From: JANQPX01 sp041398025
Lineage (GTDB): Bacteria > Pseudomonadota > Alphaproteobacteria > Geminicoccales > Geminicoccaceae
DNA: 64,000 nucleotides
Reading direction: 5' to 3'
Assembly (NCBI GenBank): GCA_041398025.1
Contig: JAWKVM010000009.1
Span: forward strand, 1 to 64,000
In this document: positions 6,886 to 15,530 of the stretch, one piece after another
Numbering within the stretch: the stretch's first letter is position 1
How the letters are laid out: every line of letters begins with the position of its first letter
The notes under the pieces: model-generated
Database searches by the model: none
Told to the model about the DNA's origin: nothing
What the model saw: the letters and a program-made list of their open reading frames with translations, nothing else
Position numbers and translations under genes: made by a program

Positions 6886-9264
6886 TCAGTTCGGTGCGCT
6901 GACGCGGGTCTGGATCGCGAACAGGTCACCGGCGTTGGGCAGGCAGCCATAGGCCGTGCCCGCAGCGCCGTTCCTGCCGACGGCCGGGATCTTCAGGACG
7001 TTGTCCTGGCCGTTGGCCTTGTGGCCGTTCGGCACCACCAGAGACGGGTGGTCGAACGGTGCGGCATCGCATTGCACGCGCGTGTCGGTCATGGTGCGCA
7101 TGAAGGCGGCGATCGCCTCGATGCCATAGCGCTGGTCCTTGCCGCCCGCCGGATCGATCGCGAGGTTGAGCGGCGCGATGAAGACATTGGTGCCGCTGCC
7201 GCCGGATGGATGCGCATTCGCATCGACCGCACCGCGATCGCCATTGGCGCCCGTGCCGGAGTCGTCGCCGTCGCTGATGTCGCGCCGGCTGCCGCCGCGG
7301 GCATAGAACTCCACCACCTGCTCCAGCGTCGAGTACCCGCCATAGTGGAAGTAGGGCGGCGTGAGCGCGACGTTGCGCAGGCTCGGCGTCTTCATGCTGC
7401 CGTCGACGGAGAGGCGGAAGTCATCCGCATCCGGCCGCACACCACCCGGGCAAAGCGGCACCGTACCCGGAGGTCCGCCGAGGAGATCGCAGAGATCCAT
7501 GTCGTAGCCGTCGGCAGGGCTGCTGCCGCCGGGCTGCAGTGCATGCTTGACCTGGCGCGCAACCGAGAGCGGCTGCCCCCAGGGATCGAGGCCGCCATTG
7601 CCCAGGTCCTGATTCACGGGACGCGAGCCGATATTGTGGAAGCCGATGTCACGGAAGGCTCCCGGATTGGCACCCACCTGCAGCACCAGCGGCGCCTGGC
7701 CGGCGACGTCGAACGGATCGTTGCCGACGAAGCGGGTCGCATCGGAGAACAGCGGACCGGTGTGGCAGGCCACGCAGGCACCGGCCGGCGGGGCGAAGTT
7801 GGAGAACAGCGCGAAGCCGTCCGCTTCCTTCTGGGTCAGCAGTCCATTGGCGACGCAAGACGGATTCACGGCCTGGCGCGGCGGACCGCCTGCCGGCGGC
7901 AGGGTGATGAAGCAGCCCCCGGCCGTGGCGGCGTCGAAGCGGCTCTGATCGGAGATCAGGTCGGCCTCGTAGAGCATGACCGACAGCCCGAAGAAGAGCG
8001 AGAAGTTGTGCTCCATCTGGCTGTAGCTGCCCTTCTTGCCATGGCCGATCCTGTAGCCGCTGAGAAAGCGGCCGAGCGCGCCGTTCCCGAACAGCTGCTC
8101 GCCGAGCGGGCTGTCGGCAAGCGCTGTCTGCACGAAGGGCAGACCGCTGAACAGCGAGAACAGGCTTCCACCGGCCTGCTCGAGCGTGCCGTCCGGGTTC
8201 ATGGTGAAGCTGCCGGGTGCTTTCCAGTATTTCTCGTGGAAGGCCATCTTCACGAGCTGCTCATAGGTGTATTTCAGACCCGTCCCGGTGCGATTGATGA
8301 CATTGCCCTTCGGGCCGTCGCTGCCGAACAGGCTGTCGTCGGCAGCCACCTTCTGTCCGCTGAGCGGGCGCTTCACCAGGCCGAGCATCTTTTTGCCGAC
8401 ATCGGCGAACATCCTGCCGTCGCAGGACATTTCGAGATTGCTCAATGGCGGACCGACCGCCTGAGAGGCGAGGCTTGCATGGTCGATCTCCATGATCGCG
8501 AGAGCGGCGTCATGGCCGTCAAATTCGATCACGCGGGCGGTCGGATCGTTGGTGATCTCGCTGCGCCCGAACACGCCCTTGCCGTTGAACACGTCCTTGG
8601 CGCGGCCGTCCCAGAAATTGCGGAAGTTGAACACCGCATTGATCGTGGTCGGGGTGTTGCGCGGCTCGACCGCGCGCGCCGCGCGGCCGTTGACGTGGAA
8701 GACGTCGGACCTGGCCTTGCCGCAGCGGTCGTCGCTGCGGCCGACGCTCTTGAAGTCGGCATCGAACGAGCCTGCCGATGCCATGCGGTCATTGGTGGTG
8801 GTGATGATGGCGGAGTTGCGATCGGCACCGTCCGCGAGCTGATGGAAGGGAAAGTCCTCGGGTCGGACCGTGTAGTTCGGTCCGGCGGGCTGACCGGACG
8901 GCATCAGACCATCGGCGTTGCCGAAGCTGCCGTCGGTCGCGCCGATCTGATTGCCGGCGCCGTCCAGCGTGACCTGGAGCAGGCCCGGGCTGAGCTGATT
9001 GCTGATCCTGGGATCGGCGCCGGCGCTGAAATGGCAGCTTGCGCAGGCCATGCCGTCGCTTCCCAATTTCTGCTCCCAGAACAGGGCCTTGCCCAGGATC
9101 CTGGCCCAGTCCTCATCCTTGACCACATGGGACAGGTCGGGAAGGATGGGCTGCAGGCCAGCGCTTTGGGCGTGGGCCGGCCCGGTCAGCAGTGACGCGG
9201 CCAGGATCGTCGAGGCGAGTAGCCCCCCCAACGGCCGGCCGCTTGGCGCTCTCTTCTTGATCAT
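6886..9264 (-). CDS. long di-heme cytochrome c peroxidase / MauG-like protein
   Basis: Periplasmic di-heme protein of 792 residues with a signal peptide (about 1-32, ending AHA). There are two heme c sites: CASCH at about residue 74 and CVACH at about residue 498. The context around the first (LGKALFWEQKLGSDGMACASC) and near the end (MKTPSLRNVALTPPYFH, then STLEQVVEFYARGG) is diagnostic of the bacterial cytochrome c peroxidase/MauG family. The protein is about twice the length of CcpA or MauG, with the extra sequence lying between the hemes and in loops. It stands alone with its own terminator. It could reduce peroxide or oxidise another substrate; this is not decidable from sequence. Confidence 0.85.
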   Translation of the reverse strand: MIKKRAPSGRPLGGLLASTILAASLLTGPAHAQSAGLQPILPDLSHVVKDEDWARILGKALFWEQKLGSDGMACASCHFSAGADPRISNQLSPGLLQVTLDGAGNQIGATDGSFGNADGLMPSGQPAGPNYTVRPEDFPFHQLADGADRNSAIITTTNDRMASAGSFDADFKSVGRSDDRCGKARSDVFHVNGRAARAVEPRNTPTTINAVFNFRNFWDGRAKDVFNGKGVFGRSEITNDPTARVIEFDGHDAALAIMEIDHASLASQAVGPPLSNLEMSCDGRMFADVGKKMLGLVKRPLSGQKVAADDSLFGSDGPKGNVINRTGTGLKYTYEQLVKMAFHEKYWKAPGSFTMNPDGTLEQAGGSLFSLFSGLPFVQTALADSPLGEQLFGNGALGRFLSGYRIGHGKKGSYSQMEHNFSLFFGLSVMLYEADLISDQSRFDAATAGGCFITLPPAGGPPRQAVNPSCVANGLLTQKEADGFALFSNFAPPAGACVACHTGPLFSDATRFVGNDPFDVAGQAPLVLQVGANPGAFRDIGFHNIGSRPVNQDLGNGGLDPWGQPLSVARQVKHALQPGGSSPADGYDMDLCDLLGGPPGTVPLCPGGVRPDADDFRLSVDGSMKTPSLRNVALTPPYFHYGGYSTLEQVVEFYARGGSRRDISDGDDSGTGANGDRGAVDANAHPSGGSGTNVFIAPLNLAIDPAGGKDQRYGIEAIAAFMRTMTDTRVQCDAAPFDHPSLVVPNGHKANGQDNVLKIPAVGRNGAAGTAYGCLPNAGDLFAIQTRVSAPN

Positions 9265-9491
9265 CGACCATTCTCCGTACGTTGCTCGCGCGGCGGCTCG
9301 ACCTTGATTGGCTGACGGTGAGGACGTGCCAGCAAGGCTGGAACCGTGCGTGGTGCTCGCGGAGAAGGTTGAATTAATTTTGGGTAATGATGTCGACGGA
9401 ACGACCGTCGGGCTTTCTATGGTACGCGCTTTATCGCCGAAATCGCGTATCCCGGAGCGGCCTAAGATCGCGATCGTCGATCAGAGCAGGC
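9265..9491. other. intergenic region before the cytochrome peroxidase gene
   Basis: These 227 bp lie upstream of the peroxidase gene and downstream of the arabinofuranosidase gene. A short AT-rich stretch near 9369-9385 (GAATTAATTTTGGG) is the only promoter-like feature I can see. No ORF with family resemblance is present. Confidence 0.3.
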
Positions 9492-11006
9492 TCAGCGCGC
9501 CGCCTTGGTGACGATCACGTTCCAGGACAGCGGCTTCAGCTCGGCCGTGAGCGTCTCGCCATCCACCCGAACATTGCCGTTGGTGCGTGGTGTGACCTTG
9601 TCCGGCTCGTCCCTGGTGTTGATCGCCGTGACGTCCTGATGATGCAGCTCCAGGGCGTGTTCGAGCGTGCGCGCCCTGCCCAGCCCCCTGAGATCGGCTT
9701 CGAGCGTCATGCTGTCGGACGGGCTGCGGTTGAGGGCGAAGATGGTGGTGATGCCGGTCTCGCGATCGTCGACCACCGACGCGTAAAGATGGGGAATCTC
9801 GCCGGCTTCTTCAGCCTCGAAGCAGGTGCTGTCGGTCCTGGCCCGCATCACCCGGCCATGGCCGAAGCGCGAGGCCTGGGCGAACGGGTGGAAGATGGTC
9901 TGGCGCCAGGCGGCACCGCCGGTTTCGGTCATGATCGCGCCGATGGCGTTGACCAGCTGGGCGAGGCAGGCGGCCTTCACGCGGTCGGCGTTGTTCAGCA
10001 GCGTGATCAGCGCGCCGCCGACGATCAGCGCGTCTTGAAAATCGTAGACCTCCTCGAGCAGATCAGGCGCTTGCGGCCAGCCCGGCCGGCGCATGCCCTC
10101 GGGGTTGTGGGTCCGATACCAGACGTTCCACTCGTCGAAGCTCAGCATGATGCGCTTTTTCGAGCGGCGCCTGGCAGCGACCGCATCCGCGATGGCGACC
10201 ACCTCCTTGATGAAGGTATCCATCAGCTCGATCGCGCCGAAATAGTCCTCGATCCGGCCGGTCGAATTGGCGAAATAGGTGTGCAGCGAGATCATGTCGA
10301 CATGGTCGAAGCAATGATCGAGCACCTCATATTCCCATGCGGCATAGGTCTGCATGTTGCGGTGCGAGGAGCCGCAGGCGGCCAGCGTGAGGTCGGCGTC
10401 GACCCAGCGCATCACCTTCGCCGTCTCGTGGGCAGCACGCCCATATTCCCCGGCGGTCTTTCGGCAGATCTGCCAGGGGCCGTCCATCTCGTTGCCGATG
10501 CACCAGAATTTGACGCCGTGGGGCTGGTCGTAGCCATGGGCCTTGCGCAGCTCCGAGAGCTGCGTGCCGCCGGGGTGATTGCAATATTCGACGAACCGGC
10601 GCGCCGCCTCCGGACCGCGCGTGCCGAGACTGACCCCGAGCATCGGCTCCAGGTCGGCGGCCCGGCACCAGTCGATGAACTCGTTGGTGCCGAAGCGGTT
10701 GGTCTCGGTGGAGAGCCAGGCGAGATCGAGCCGGGTCGGCCGTTCCTCCGCCGGACCGACGCCGTCTTCCCAATTGTAGCCGGAAAGAAAATTGCCGCCG
10801 GGATAGCGGATGATGGTCGGCCCGAGCTCGCGGGTGAGGGCCAGCACGTCACCCCGAAAGCCGCGCGCATCGGCGCTCGGATGGCCGGGCTCGTAGATCC
10901 CGCCATAGACACAGCGGCCGAGATGCTCGACGAAGGCGCCGAACAGCCGGCGATCGAGATCGGCGAGCGGGAAGTCGTGATCGACGACGAGACGAGCGTT
11001 CAGCAC
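9492..11006 (-). CDS. abfA: alpha-L-arabinofuranosidase, GH51
   Basis: Cytoplasmic retaining glycosidase of 504 residues that releases terminal arabinose from arabinan or arabinoxylan oligomers. GH51 features: FGAFVEHLGRCVYGGIYEPG at the N-terminus, IRYPGGNFLSGYNWEDGVGP, the acid/base glutamate in KFWCIGNEMDGPW, the STAY-like SLHTYF segment and the nucleophile glutamate in IMLSFDEWNVW. The GTG at 11006 follows GGGGGA by seven bases and gives the normal family start (LNARLVVDHDFPL). There is no signal peptide. Upstream lies the remnant of a sugar ABC permease, so the gene was probably the last member of an arabino-oligosaccharide import operon now lost. Confidence 0.92.
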   Translation of the reverse strand: MLNARLVVDHDFPLADLDRRLFGAFVEHLGRCVYGGIYEPGHPSADARGFRGDVLALTRELGPTIIRYPGGNFLSGYNWEDGVGPAEERPTRLDLAWLSTETNRFGTNEFIDWCRAADLEPMLGVSLGTRGPEAARRFVEYCNHPGGTQLSELRKAHGYDQPHGVKFWCIGNEMDGPWQICRKTAGEYGRAAHETAKVMRWVDADLTLAACGSSHRNMQTYAAWEYEVLDHCFDHVDMISLHTYFANSTGRIEDYFGAIELMDTFIKEVVAIADAVAARRRSKKRIMLSFDEWNVWYRTHNPEGMRRPGWPQAPDLLEEVYDFQDALIVGGALITLLNNADRVKAACLAQLVNAIGAIMTETGGAAWRQTIFHPFAQASRFGHGRVMRARTDSTCFEAEEAGEIPHLYASVVDDRETGITTIFALNRSPSDSMTLEADLRGLGRARTLEHALELHHQDVTAINTRDEPDKVTPRTNGNVRVDGETLTAELKPLSWNVIVTKAAR

Positions 11007-11092
11007 AGGCGTTCCCCCAGGTTCAATGACGGCGTGTGGGGAAGTATCCGACAGGATTGGGCAATGTGGAACGGTCCGCATACCGATCACCC

Positions 11093-11251
11093 CTATGGCG
11101 CGTTCGGCCATGGCGGCAAAAAGTCGATGAGGGGGTCATACCACCAGCCTTTGATGCCGGCGGAGAGGGTGATGGCCTGGGTCATCCGGCGCTGGGACAG
11201 GAGATATAGGATGGCGACCGGCAGGCCGGCCAGCATGGCGCCGGCGAGCGT
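11093..11251 (-). pseudogene. C-terminal stump of a sugar ABC transporter permease (MalG type)
   Basis: Reading leftward from 11251 there are 52 in-frame codons ending in TAG at 11093. They match the last membrane segment and tail of MalG-type permeases: an LAGAMLAGLPVAILYLL membrane stretch, then SQRRMTQAITLSAGIKG. No start codon or upstream permease sequence remains; homology stops abruptly near 11252. The TAG lies 86 bp before the arabinofuranosidase start, the usual position of a preceding operon gene. I read it as the 3' end left by a deletion or rearrangement. Confidence 0.8.
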
Positions 11252-11379
11252 GCACCGTCACCGAAATGACCGATTGCAGGTCGCATCGGCATGGCTGACA
11301 GACCGCTTTGGAGAGCGAGGACGAAGGAGGCTCTCGCAGAGCGCTGGACAGGGAACCAGCGGTCGGTCCGGCCGGGCGT
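11252..11379. other. spacer beyond the permease stump
   Basis: No recognisable gene, repeat or insertion-sequence end is visible here. The breakpoint of the deleted transporter operon must lie near 11252. The nearest gene on the right is the 3' end of a response regulator. Confidence 0.3.
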
Positions 11380-12066
11380 TCAGACGTGCCGTTTTTGCTG
11401 GCGCCATCCGACGGTGACCACCTGCTGGCCGCCGCCGACCACCACATAGGCGTCGAGCCAGTGCTCGATCGACGCGAAGAGACGCTGGCCGATATGCCGG
11501 CGAAGGCGCCTGCGTCCTTCCTTGTCGAAGGCGTAGACCGAGGCCCCGCGCGACCATTTCTGCGCGCCGAAGCGGGTCAGCCATTCGATGACGATGGGCG
11601 GAATAGCCCGTTGCTGCACGCGCTTCGAGGCATGGACGGTCAGCCCGAATTCCGGATGATGCAGCGTCGCCTCCTGCCCGGCCGACGCGTCCTGCGACCG
11701 ATGCCGCCGGAGGCCGTCGTCGATCGCTGCGATCATGGCGTCGCTCGGGCAAGGCTTGACCAGGAGCCGGAAGATCTCGCCGCTGTTGACCGCCTCGATG
11801 AGGTTGCAAAGGTCCGGCTGGCCGGTCAGCAGGATGCGCACGGTATGGGGCGCCAGATGCCGGGCCTCGGTGAGCAGCGCGACACCGTTCATCTCCGGCA
11901 TATGCAGATCGCTGACCACGGCGTCGGGCTGTTCCGACTGCATGATGTCGAGCGCGTCCCGACCGCTGCCGGCGGTCACGAGACGATAATGCCGCCGAAG
12001 CTGCCGCTGGCAGGCGGCCAGGATTGCCTGGTCGTCGTCGATCAGGAGGACGAGAGGTTTGGTCAT
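11380..12066 (-). CDS. response regulator with unnamed C-terminal domain
   Basis: A 228-residue protein. Residues about 4-120 form a receiver domain with the acidic pair IDDD, phospho-acceptor aspartate in VVSDLHMPEMNG, the Thr switch in ILLTGQ and the lysine in LLVKPC. The C-terminal 90 residues (from about SKRVQQRAIPP to the end, with YAFDKEGRRRLRRHIG and a DAYVVVGGG strand) resemble a small stand-alone alphaproteobacterial protein of unknown function; I know no name for it. The ATG at 12066 has GGAG seven bases upstream. It is divergent from the kinase gene and probably shares its phosphoryl donor. There is no DNA-binding domain. Confidence 0.8.
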   Translation of the reverse strand: MTKPLVLLIDDDQAILAACQRQLRRHYRLVTAGSGRDALDIMQSEQPDAVVSDLHMPEMNGVALLTEARHLAPHTVRILLTGQPDLCNLIEAVNSGEIFRLLVKPCPSDAMIAAIDDGLRRHRSQDASAGQEATLHHPEFGLTVHASKRVQQRAIPPIVIEWLTRFGAQKWSRGASVYAFDKEGRRRLRRHIGQRLFASIEHWLDAYVVVGGGQQVVTVGWRQQKRHV

Positions 12067-12261
12067 GCCCAGCTCCGCCTGTGATGGTCCTGGTGAAGCA
12101 GAGCGATCACGATGACGCAGAAAGATTATCTTTTTCTTAAATATTGACCATTTACCAGTCTTTAGCACAGCAGAGCGAAACATGCTGATTTAATCAAATG
12201 TCAATCATTTAAAAATAAAATGGCGAATTAGAGCAGCATGGCTTCTGCTTCTGGGAGTTCG
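12067..12261. promoter_or_regulatory. AT-rich divergent promoter region of the signalling cluster
   Basis: The stretch 12115-12235 is strikingly AT-rich for this genome and separates the leftward receiver gene from the rightward kinase operon. It contains several TTGAC/TGTCAA half-sites (near 12145 and 12199-12212) and TTTAAAAATAAAA, but no complete operator I can name. Confidence 0.45.
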
Positions 12262-13146
12262 ATGATGGCCCCATGTCCTGATCAGGTGTCGACGCAGCCT
12301 CACAGCAATCAGCTGGCGACCCTCGGCACCATGGCAAGCGGCATTGCCCATGAGATCAACACGCCTATCCAGTTCATCGGCGACAATCTTCAATTCATCA
12401 ATGACAGCTTCGGGGCGGTCGACCGGCTTCTCGGCTGCTATGCCAGCCTTCACGAGGCCGCGCTTGCGGCAGGCCTGCTCGACCGGGAAACAGCCATGCT
12501 GTCCGCTGCGCTCGAAGAGGCCGAGCTCGATTTTCTTCGAGACGAGCTGTCGGGCGCGATCGAGCAGTCGCTCGCCGGCATCCAGCAGGTGGCGCGCATC
12601 GCCTCGGCGATGAAAAGCTTCGCGCGCCGCGGGTCGGCCGAGAAGGAAATGGCCGACATCAACCAGGCGATCGACATGACCGCGACGATCTGCCGGAACG
12701 AGTGGAAATACGATGCCGATCTCGAGCTCGATCTCGATCCCGGCCTGCCCAGAATGTCCTGCCATATCGGCGCTTTGAGCCAGGTCTGGCTGAACCTCAT
12801 CGTGAATGCAGCCCATGCCATCAAGGCGAGACCCGATCGGGAGCGCGGGCTGATCACCATCAAGACGTCGAGCGACAATGGCTGGATCAGGGTCACCGTC
12901 GCCGACAACGGCACGGGCATTCCCGACCAGCTGCGCGAGCGGGTCTTCGAGCCGTTCTTCTCCACCAAGGATGCGGGCGAAGGCAGCGGCCAGGGTCTTT
13001 CGATCTGCCGAAAGATCGTCGGCGAACAGCATGGCGGCGGGATCGAGCTTTCGACGGAAGTCGGACGAGGCAGCACGTTCACGGTGTCCCTGCCCCTCGA
13101 GGCGGAAACCACGGCGAGCGCCTCCTGCGAGGAGGTTTTGGCATGA
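12262..13146 (+). CDS. soluble sensor histidine kinase without recognisable input domain
   Basis: Histidine kinase of 294 residues. The phospho-acceptor His30 lies in GIAHEINTPIQFIGDN almost at the N-terminus. It is followed by a long helical dimerisation region and a HATPase domain with the N box (LNLIVNAAHAI), G1 (DNGTGIP), F box (FEPFFSTK) and G2 (GSGQGLSIC). There is no membrane segment and no PAS/GAF domain, so the signal must reach it through a partner protein. The ATG at 12262 has GGGAG five bases upstream; another ATG at 12238 has none. Its stop overlaps the ATG of the next gene (ATGA). Confidence 0.88.
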   Translation: MMAPCPDQVSTQPHSNQLATLGTMASGIAHEINTPIQFIGDNLQFINDSFGAVDRLLGCYASLHEAALAAGLLDRETAMLSAALEEAELDFLRDELSGAIEQSLAGIQQVARIASAMKSFARRGSAEKEMADINQAIDMTATICRNEWKYDADLELDLDPGLPRMSCHIGALSQVWLNLIVNAAHAIKARPDRERGLITIKTSSDNGWIRVTVADNGTGIPDQLRERVFEPFFSTKDAGEGSGQGLSICRKIVGEQHGGGIELSTEVGRGSTFTVSLPLEAETTASASCEEVLA

Positions 13147-14102
13147 AAACCCGCGCCCTGTTCGTCGACGACGAGCCACTGGTTCTGAGCGGCCTTCGGC
13201 GCCTCCTGCGCGGCCTCCGTCACGACTGGGAGATGAACTTCGCCACGTCCGGGCCGGAAGCGCTCCTCCTCCTGGAAGAGCAGGAATTCACCGTCATCGT
13301 CTCCGACATGCGCATGCCCGGCATGGATGGGGCTGCGCTGTTGAACGAGGTCGCGATGCGCCATCCGGCGGTGGCGCGCCTCGTGCTCTCGGGTCACGCA
13401 GAGCTTGACGCCATTCTCAGAGCCGTGCGCCCGGCACACCAGTTTCTCGCCAAGCCCTGCGATCCGAAACTCCTGGAACGCGCGCTCGAACGCATTCGTC
13501 AGACCAGGCTCGACGAGCAGCAGCGCGCGATCTGCATGAAGCTCGGCGCACATCGGCGTCTGCCCTCGCCGCGGGCAAAGATCGCGCAGCTGCGCACGGC
13601 GCTCGGTGCTCCGACCGTCGACATCGAACATGTGGGCGACATCGTCTCTGCGGATATCGGCATGTCGCTCCAGGTGCTGCGCCTGGTGAACGGCGCCTTT
13701 TTCGGCCCACCGACCCGGACGCTCGATCCGCGCCGCGCCGTCTCGATCCTGGGTGCCGACATCATGAGACGCCTGCTGGTCGACGTCGAATTGTTCCGCG
13801 GGGTCGAATGCTCCTGCGAGCAGGACGACGTGAGCGTGGTCGAGGTCAACCGGCGCGTTGCCGACCTGATGGGTGCGGTCGAGACCAGCGGCGATGCCTG
13901 CGACAACGGCATCAATGCCAAGACCCTGGCGATGATGCTGCACACGGGCGCGCTCGCCGCGATCGACATCCCGGAAGAACTGGATGACCAGGGTGAGCGC
14001 GCGCTGGGCACGCTGCTGCTCGCCTATTGGGGGCTGGATCTCGAGATCGCCGATCCGAGGTCGGAGGCGTGGTCGCCGGTCGCCGAAGTGGGAGGAGCAT
14101 GA
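13143..14102 (+). CDS. response regulator with HDOD output domain
   Basis: A 319-residue protein: receiver domain at about 3-120 (FVDDEP, phospho-acceptor in VIVSDMRMPGMDG, LVLSGH, FLAKPC) followed by an HDOD domain at about 140-300 (SADIGMSLQVLRLVNGAFFG and the ILGADIMRRLLVDVELF region). HDOD proteins lack the catalytic His-Asp of HD hydrolases and act through protein contacts in stress and c-di-GMP signalling. The gene starts inside the stop of the kinase and ends at the start of the third member, so all three are translationally coupled. Confidence 0.87.
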   Translation: MKTRALFVDDEPLVLSGLRRLLRGLRHDWEMNFATSGPEALLLLEEQEFTVIVSDMRMPGMDGAALLNEVAMRHPAVARLVLSGHAELDAILRAVRPAHQFLAKPCDPKLLERALERIRQTRLDEQQRAICMKLGAHRRLPSPRAKIAQLRTALGAPTVDIEHVGDIVSADIGMSLQVLRLVNGAFFGPPTRTLDPRRAVSILGADIMRRLLVDVELFRGVECSCEQDDVSVVEVNRRVADLMGAVETSGDACDNGINAKTLAMMLHTGALAAIDIPEELDDQGERALGTLLLAYWGLDLEIADPRSEAWSPVAEVGGA

Positions 14103-14104
14103 TC

Positions 14105-15346
14105 ATGATGACGACGCCATCCGCGCGGCCGAAAGAGTCGATTCTGATCATCGACGACGAGCGCAATCTGCTGGAAGGCATTCGCCGCAAGCTCCACAAG
14201 CGCTTCGAGCTTGCGCTTGCCGAAAGCGGCGATGAGGGGATCGCGATCATCCGCGAGCGGGGGCCGTTCGCCGTCGTCGTGTGCGACATGAACATGCCGC
14301 GCCGGACCGGAATCGAGGTGCTTTCCGAAATCGCCGAAATCGCGCCGGACACCGTCCGCATCATGCTGACCGGCCAGGCCGATCTCGACACCGCGATGAA
14401 TGCCGTGAATCACGGCAACATCTTTCGCTTCTTCACCAAGCCCTGTCCGGCCGACATGCTGGCAGCAGGCCTGGATGCGGCCATCGAGCAGTATCGCCTG
14501 GTCACCGCCGAGCGCGATCTGCTGAACAAGACACTGGCCGGCAGCATCAAGGTTCTGACCGACATCCTGGCGCTGATCGACCCCGACAGCTTCGGCAGGA
14601 CCGAGCGTGCGCGCGCATGGACGCGCAAGGTCACCAATGCCCTCGGCTTGCAGCGCCATCACTGGAAGCTGGAGATGGCGGTGATGCTGGCGCCGATCGG
14701 CCTGGCCGCGGTCCCGCCCGAGGTCGCGAAAAGGGCGCGCTCGAACCTTGCGCTGACGCAGGTCGAGCGGGACATGGTGGAAGCCTCGGCGGAGACCGCG
14801 CACAAGCTGATCTGCAATATTCCGAGAATGCAGGAGGTCGCCGACTACGTGCTCTATCAGGGCAAGAACGTGGACGGCAGCGGCTTTCCCCGTGACGACA
14901 AGGCCGGCAACGCCATCCCGATCGGCGCCCGCATCGTCAGAATTCTGAACGATCTCGCGCTCAGCGCGGAAAGGGGGACCGAGCTCGACGACAGCCTGGC
15001 GATGATGGGCAAGTATGACCGCATCTACGATCAGAAGCTGCTCAAGCTGATCGCCACGGCCATCCTCGGCGATCAAGCGTCGAAACAGGAGCACGGCGTC
15101 GAGGTGATCGATGTCCCGTTGTCGTCGGTCTGTCCGGGCGACGTGCTGATGACACCGATCTTCGATCTCGCGAGCGACGACCTGATCCTCGCCAAAGGGA
15201 CGACCGTCAGTGAGCTTTACATCAAGCGTCTCCTCAATCTCAGACGTGTCCGCAAGCTCACCGACCGCGTCAGGGTCCGCCGCCCGTCGGAACCCGGAAC
15301 AGATGGCGGTCCGGTCGGCAAAGTGCGGGCATGCTCATCCGTCTGA
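14105..15346 (+). CDS. response regulator with degenerate HD-GYP domain
   Basis: RpfG-like architecture of 413 residues: receiver domain (IIDDER, phospho-acceptor in VVVCDMNMPRRTG, IMLTGQ, FFTKPC) followed by an HD-GYP-like region. The catalytic HD pair expected in an LHDIGK-type motif is replaced (LAPIGLAAVP), and the GYP loop reads DGSGFP, so phosphodiesterase activity against c-di-GMP is unlikely. The C-terminal segment (SVCPGDVLMTPIFD, then TTVSELYIKRLLN) is the usual tail of this subfamily. Starts at 14099 and 14105 are both possible; 14105 has GGAG at the better distance of seven bases. It is the last gene of the operon. Confidence 0.82.
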   Translation: MMTTPSARPKESILIIDDERNLLEGIRRKLHKRFELALAESGDEGIAIIRERGPFAVVVCDMNMPRRTGIEVLSEIAEIAPDTVRIMLTGQADLDTAMNAVNHGNIFRFFTKPCPADMLAAGLDAAIEQYRLVTAERDLLNKTLAGSIKVLTDILALIDPDSFGRTERARAWTRKVTNALGLQRHHWKLEMAVMLAPIGLAAVPPEVAKRARSNLALTQVERDMVEASAETAHKLICNIPRMQEVADYVLYQGKNVDGSGFPRDDKAGNAIPIGARIVRILNDLALSAERGTELDDSLAMMGKYDRIYDQKLLKLIATAILGDQASKQEHGVEVIDVPLSSVCPGDVLMTPIFDLASDDLILAKGTTVSELYIKRLLNLRRVRKLTDRVRVRRPSEPGTDGGPVGKVRACSSV

Positions 15347-15530
15347 AGGTCCGGCGCGCGCGCAGATGATCGTCATGTGCAGCCTTCAGGTCCGGATCAC
15401 CGACGAATCGACGCCGGGGAAACAGAGCGAAACCAAGCTCGAAACGACCACCTGAACCGCTGCTGTCAAAAGCCGGCAGCAAGACGTCGTCGGCGCTGCC
15501 GAGAGCGCTGGGCCGCGCTGCTCGGCGGTG

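Noticed and set aside
7021..9195. 724-codon ORF on the plus strand
   Set aside because: It lies antisense to the cytochrome c peroxidase gene. Its translation has no family resemblance and is typical of mirror frames in GC-rich DNA.
9387..11417. 676-codon ORF on the plus strand
   Set aside because: Antisense of the arabinofuranosidase gene, whose catalytic motifs are unmistakable.
12140..12215. TTGAC/TGTCAA half-sites in the signalling spacer as FNR boxes
   Set aside because: No pair has the N4 spacing of TTGAT-N4-ATCAA; AT-rich chance matches are likely.
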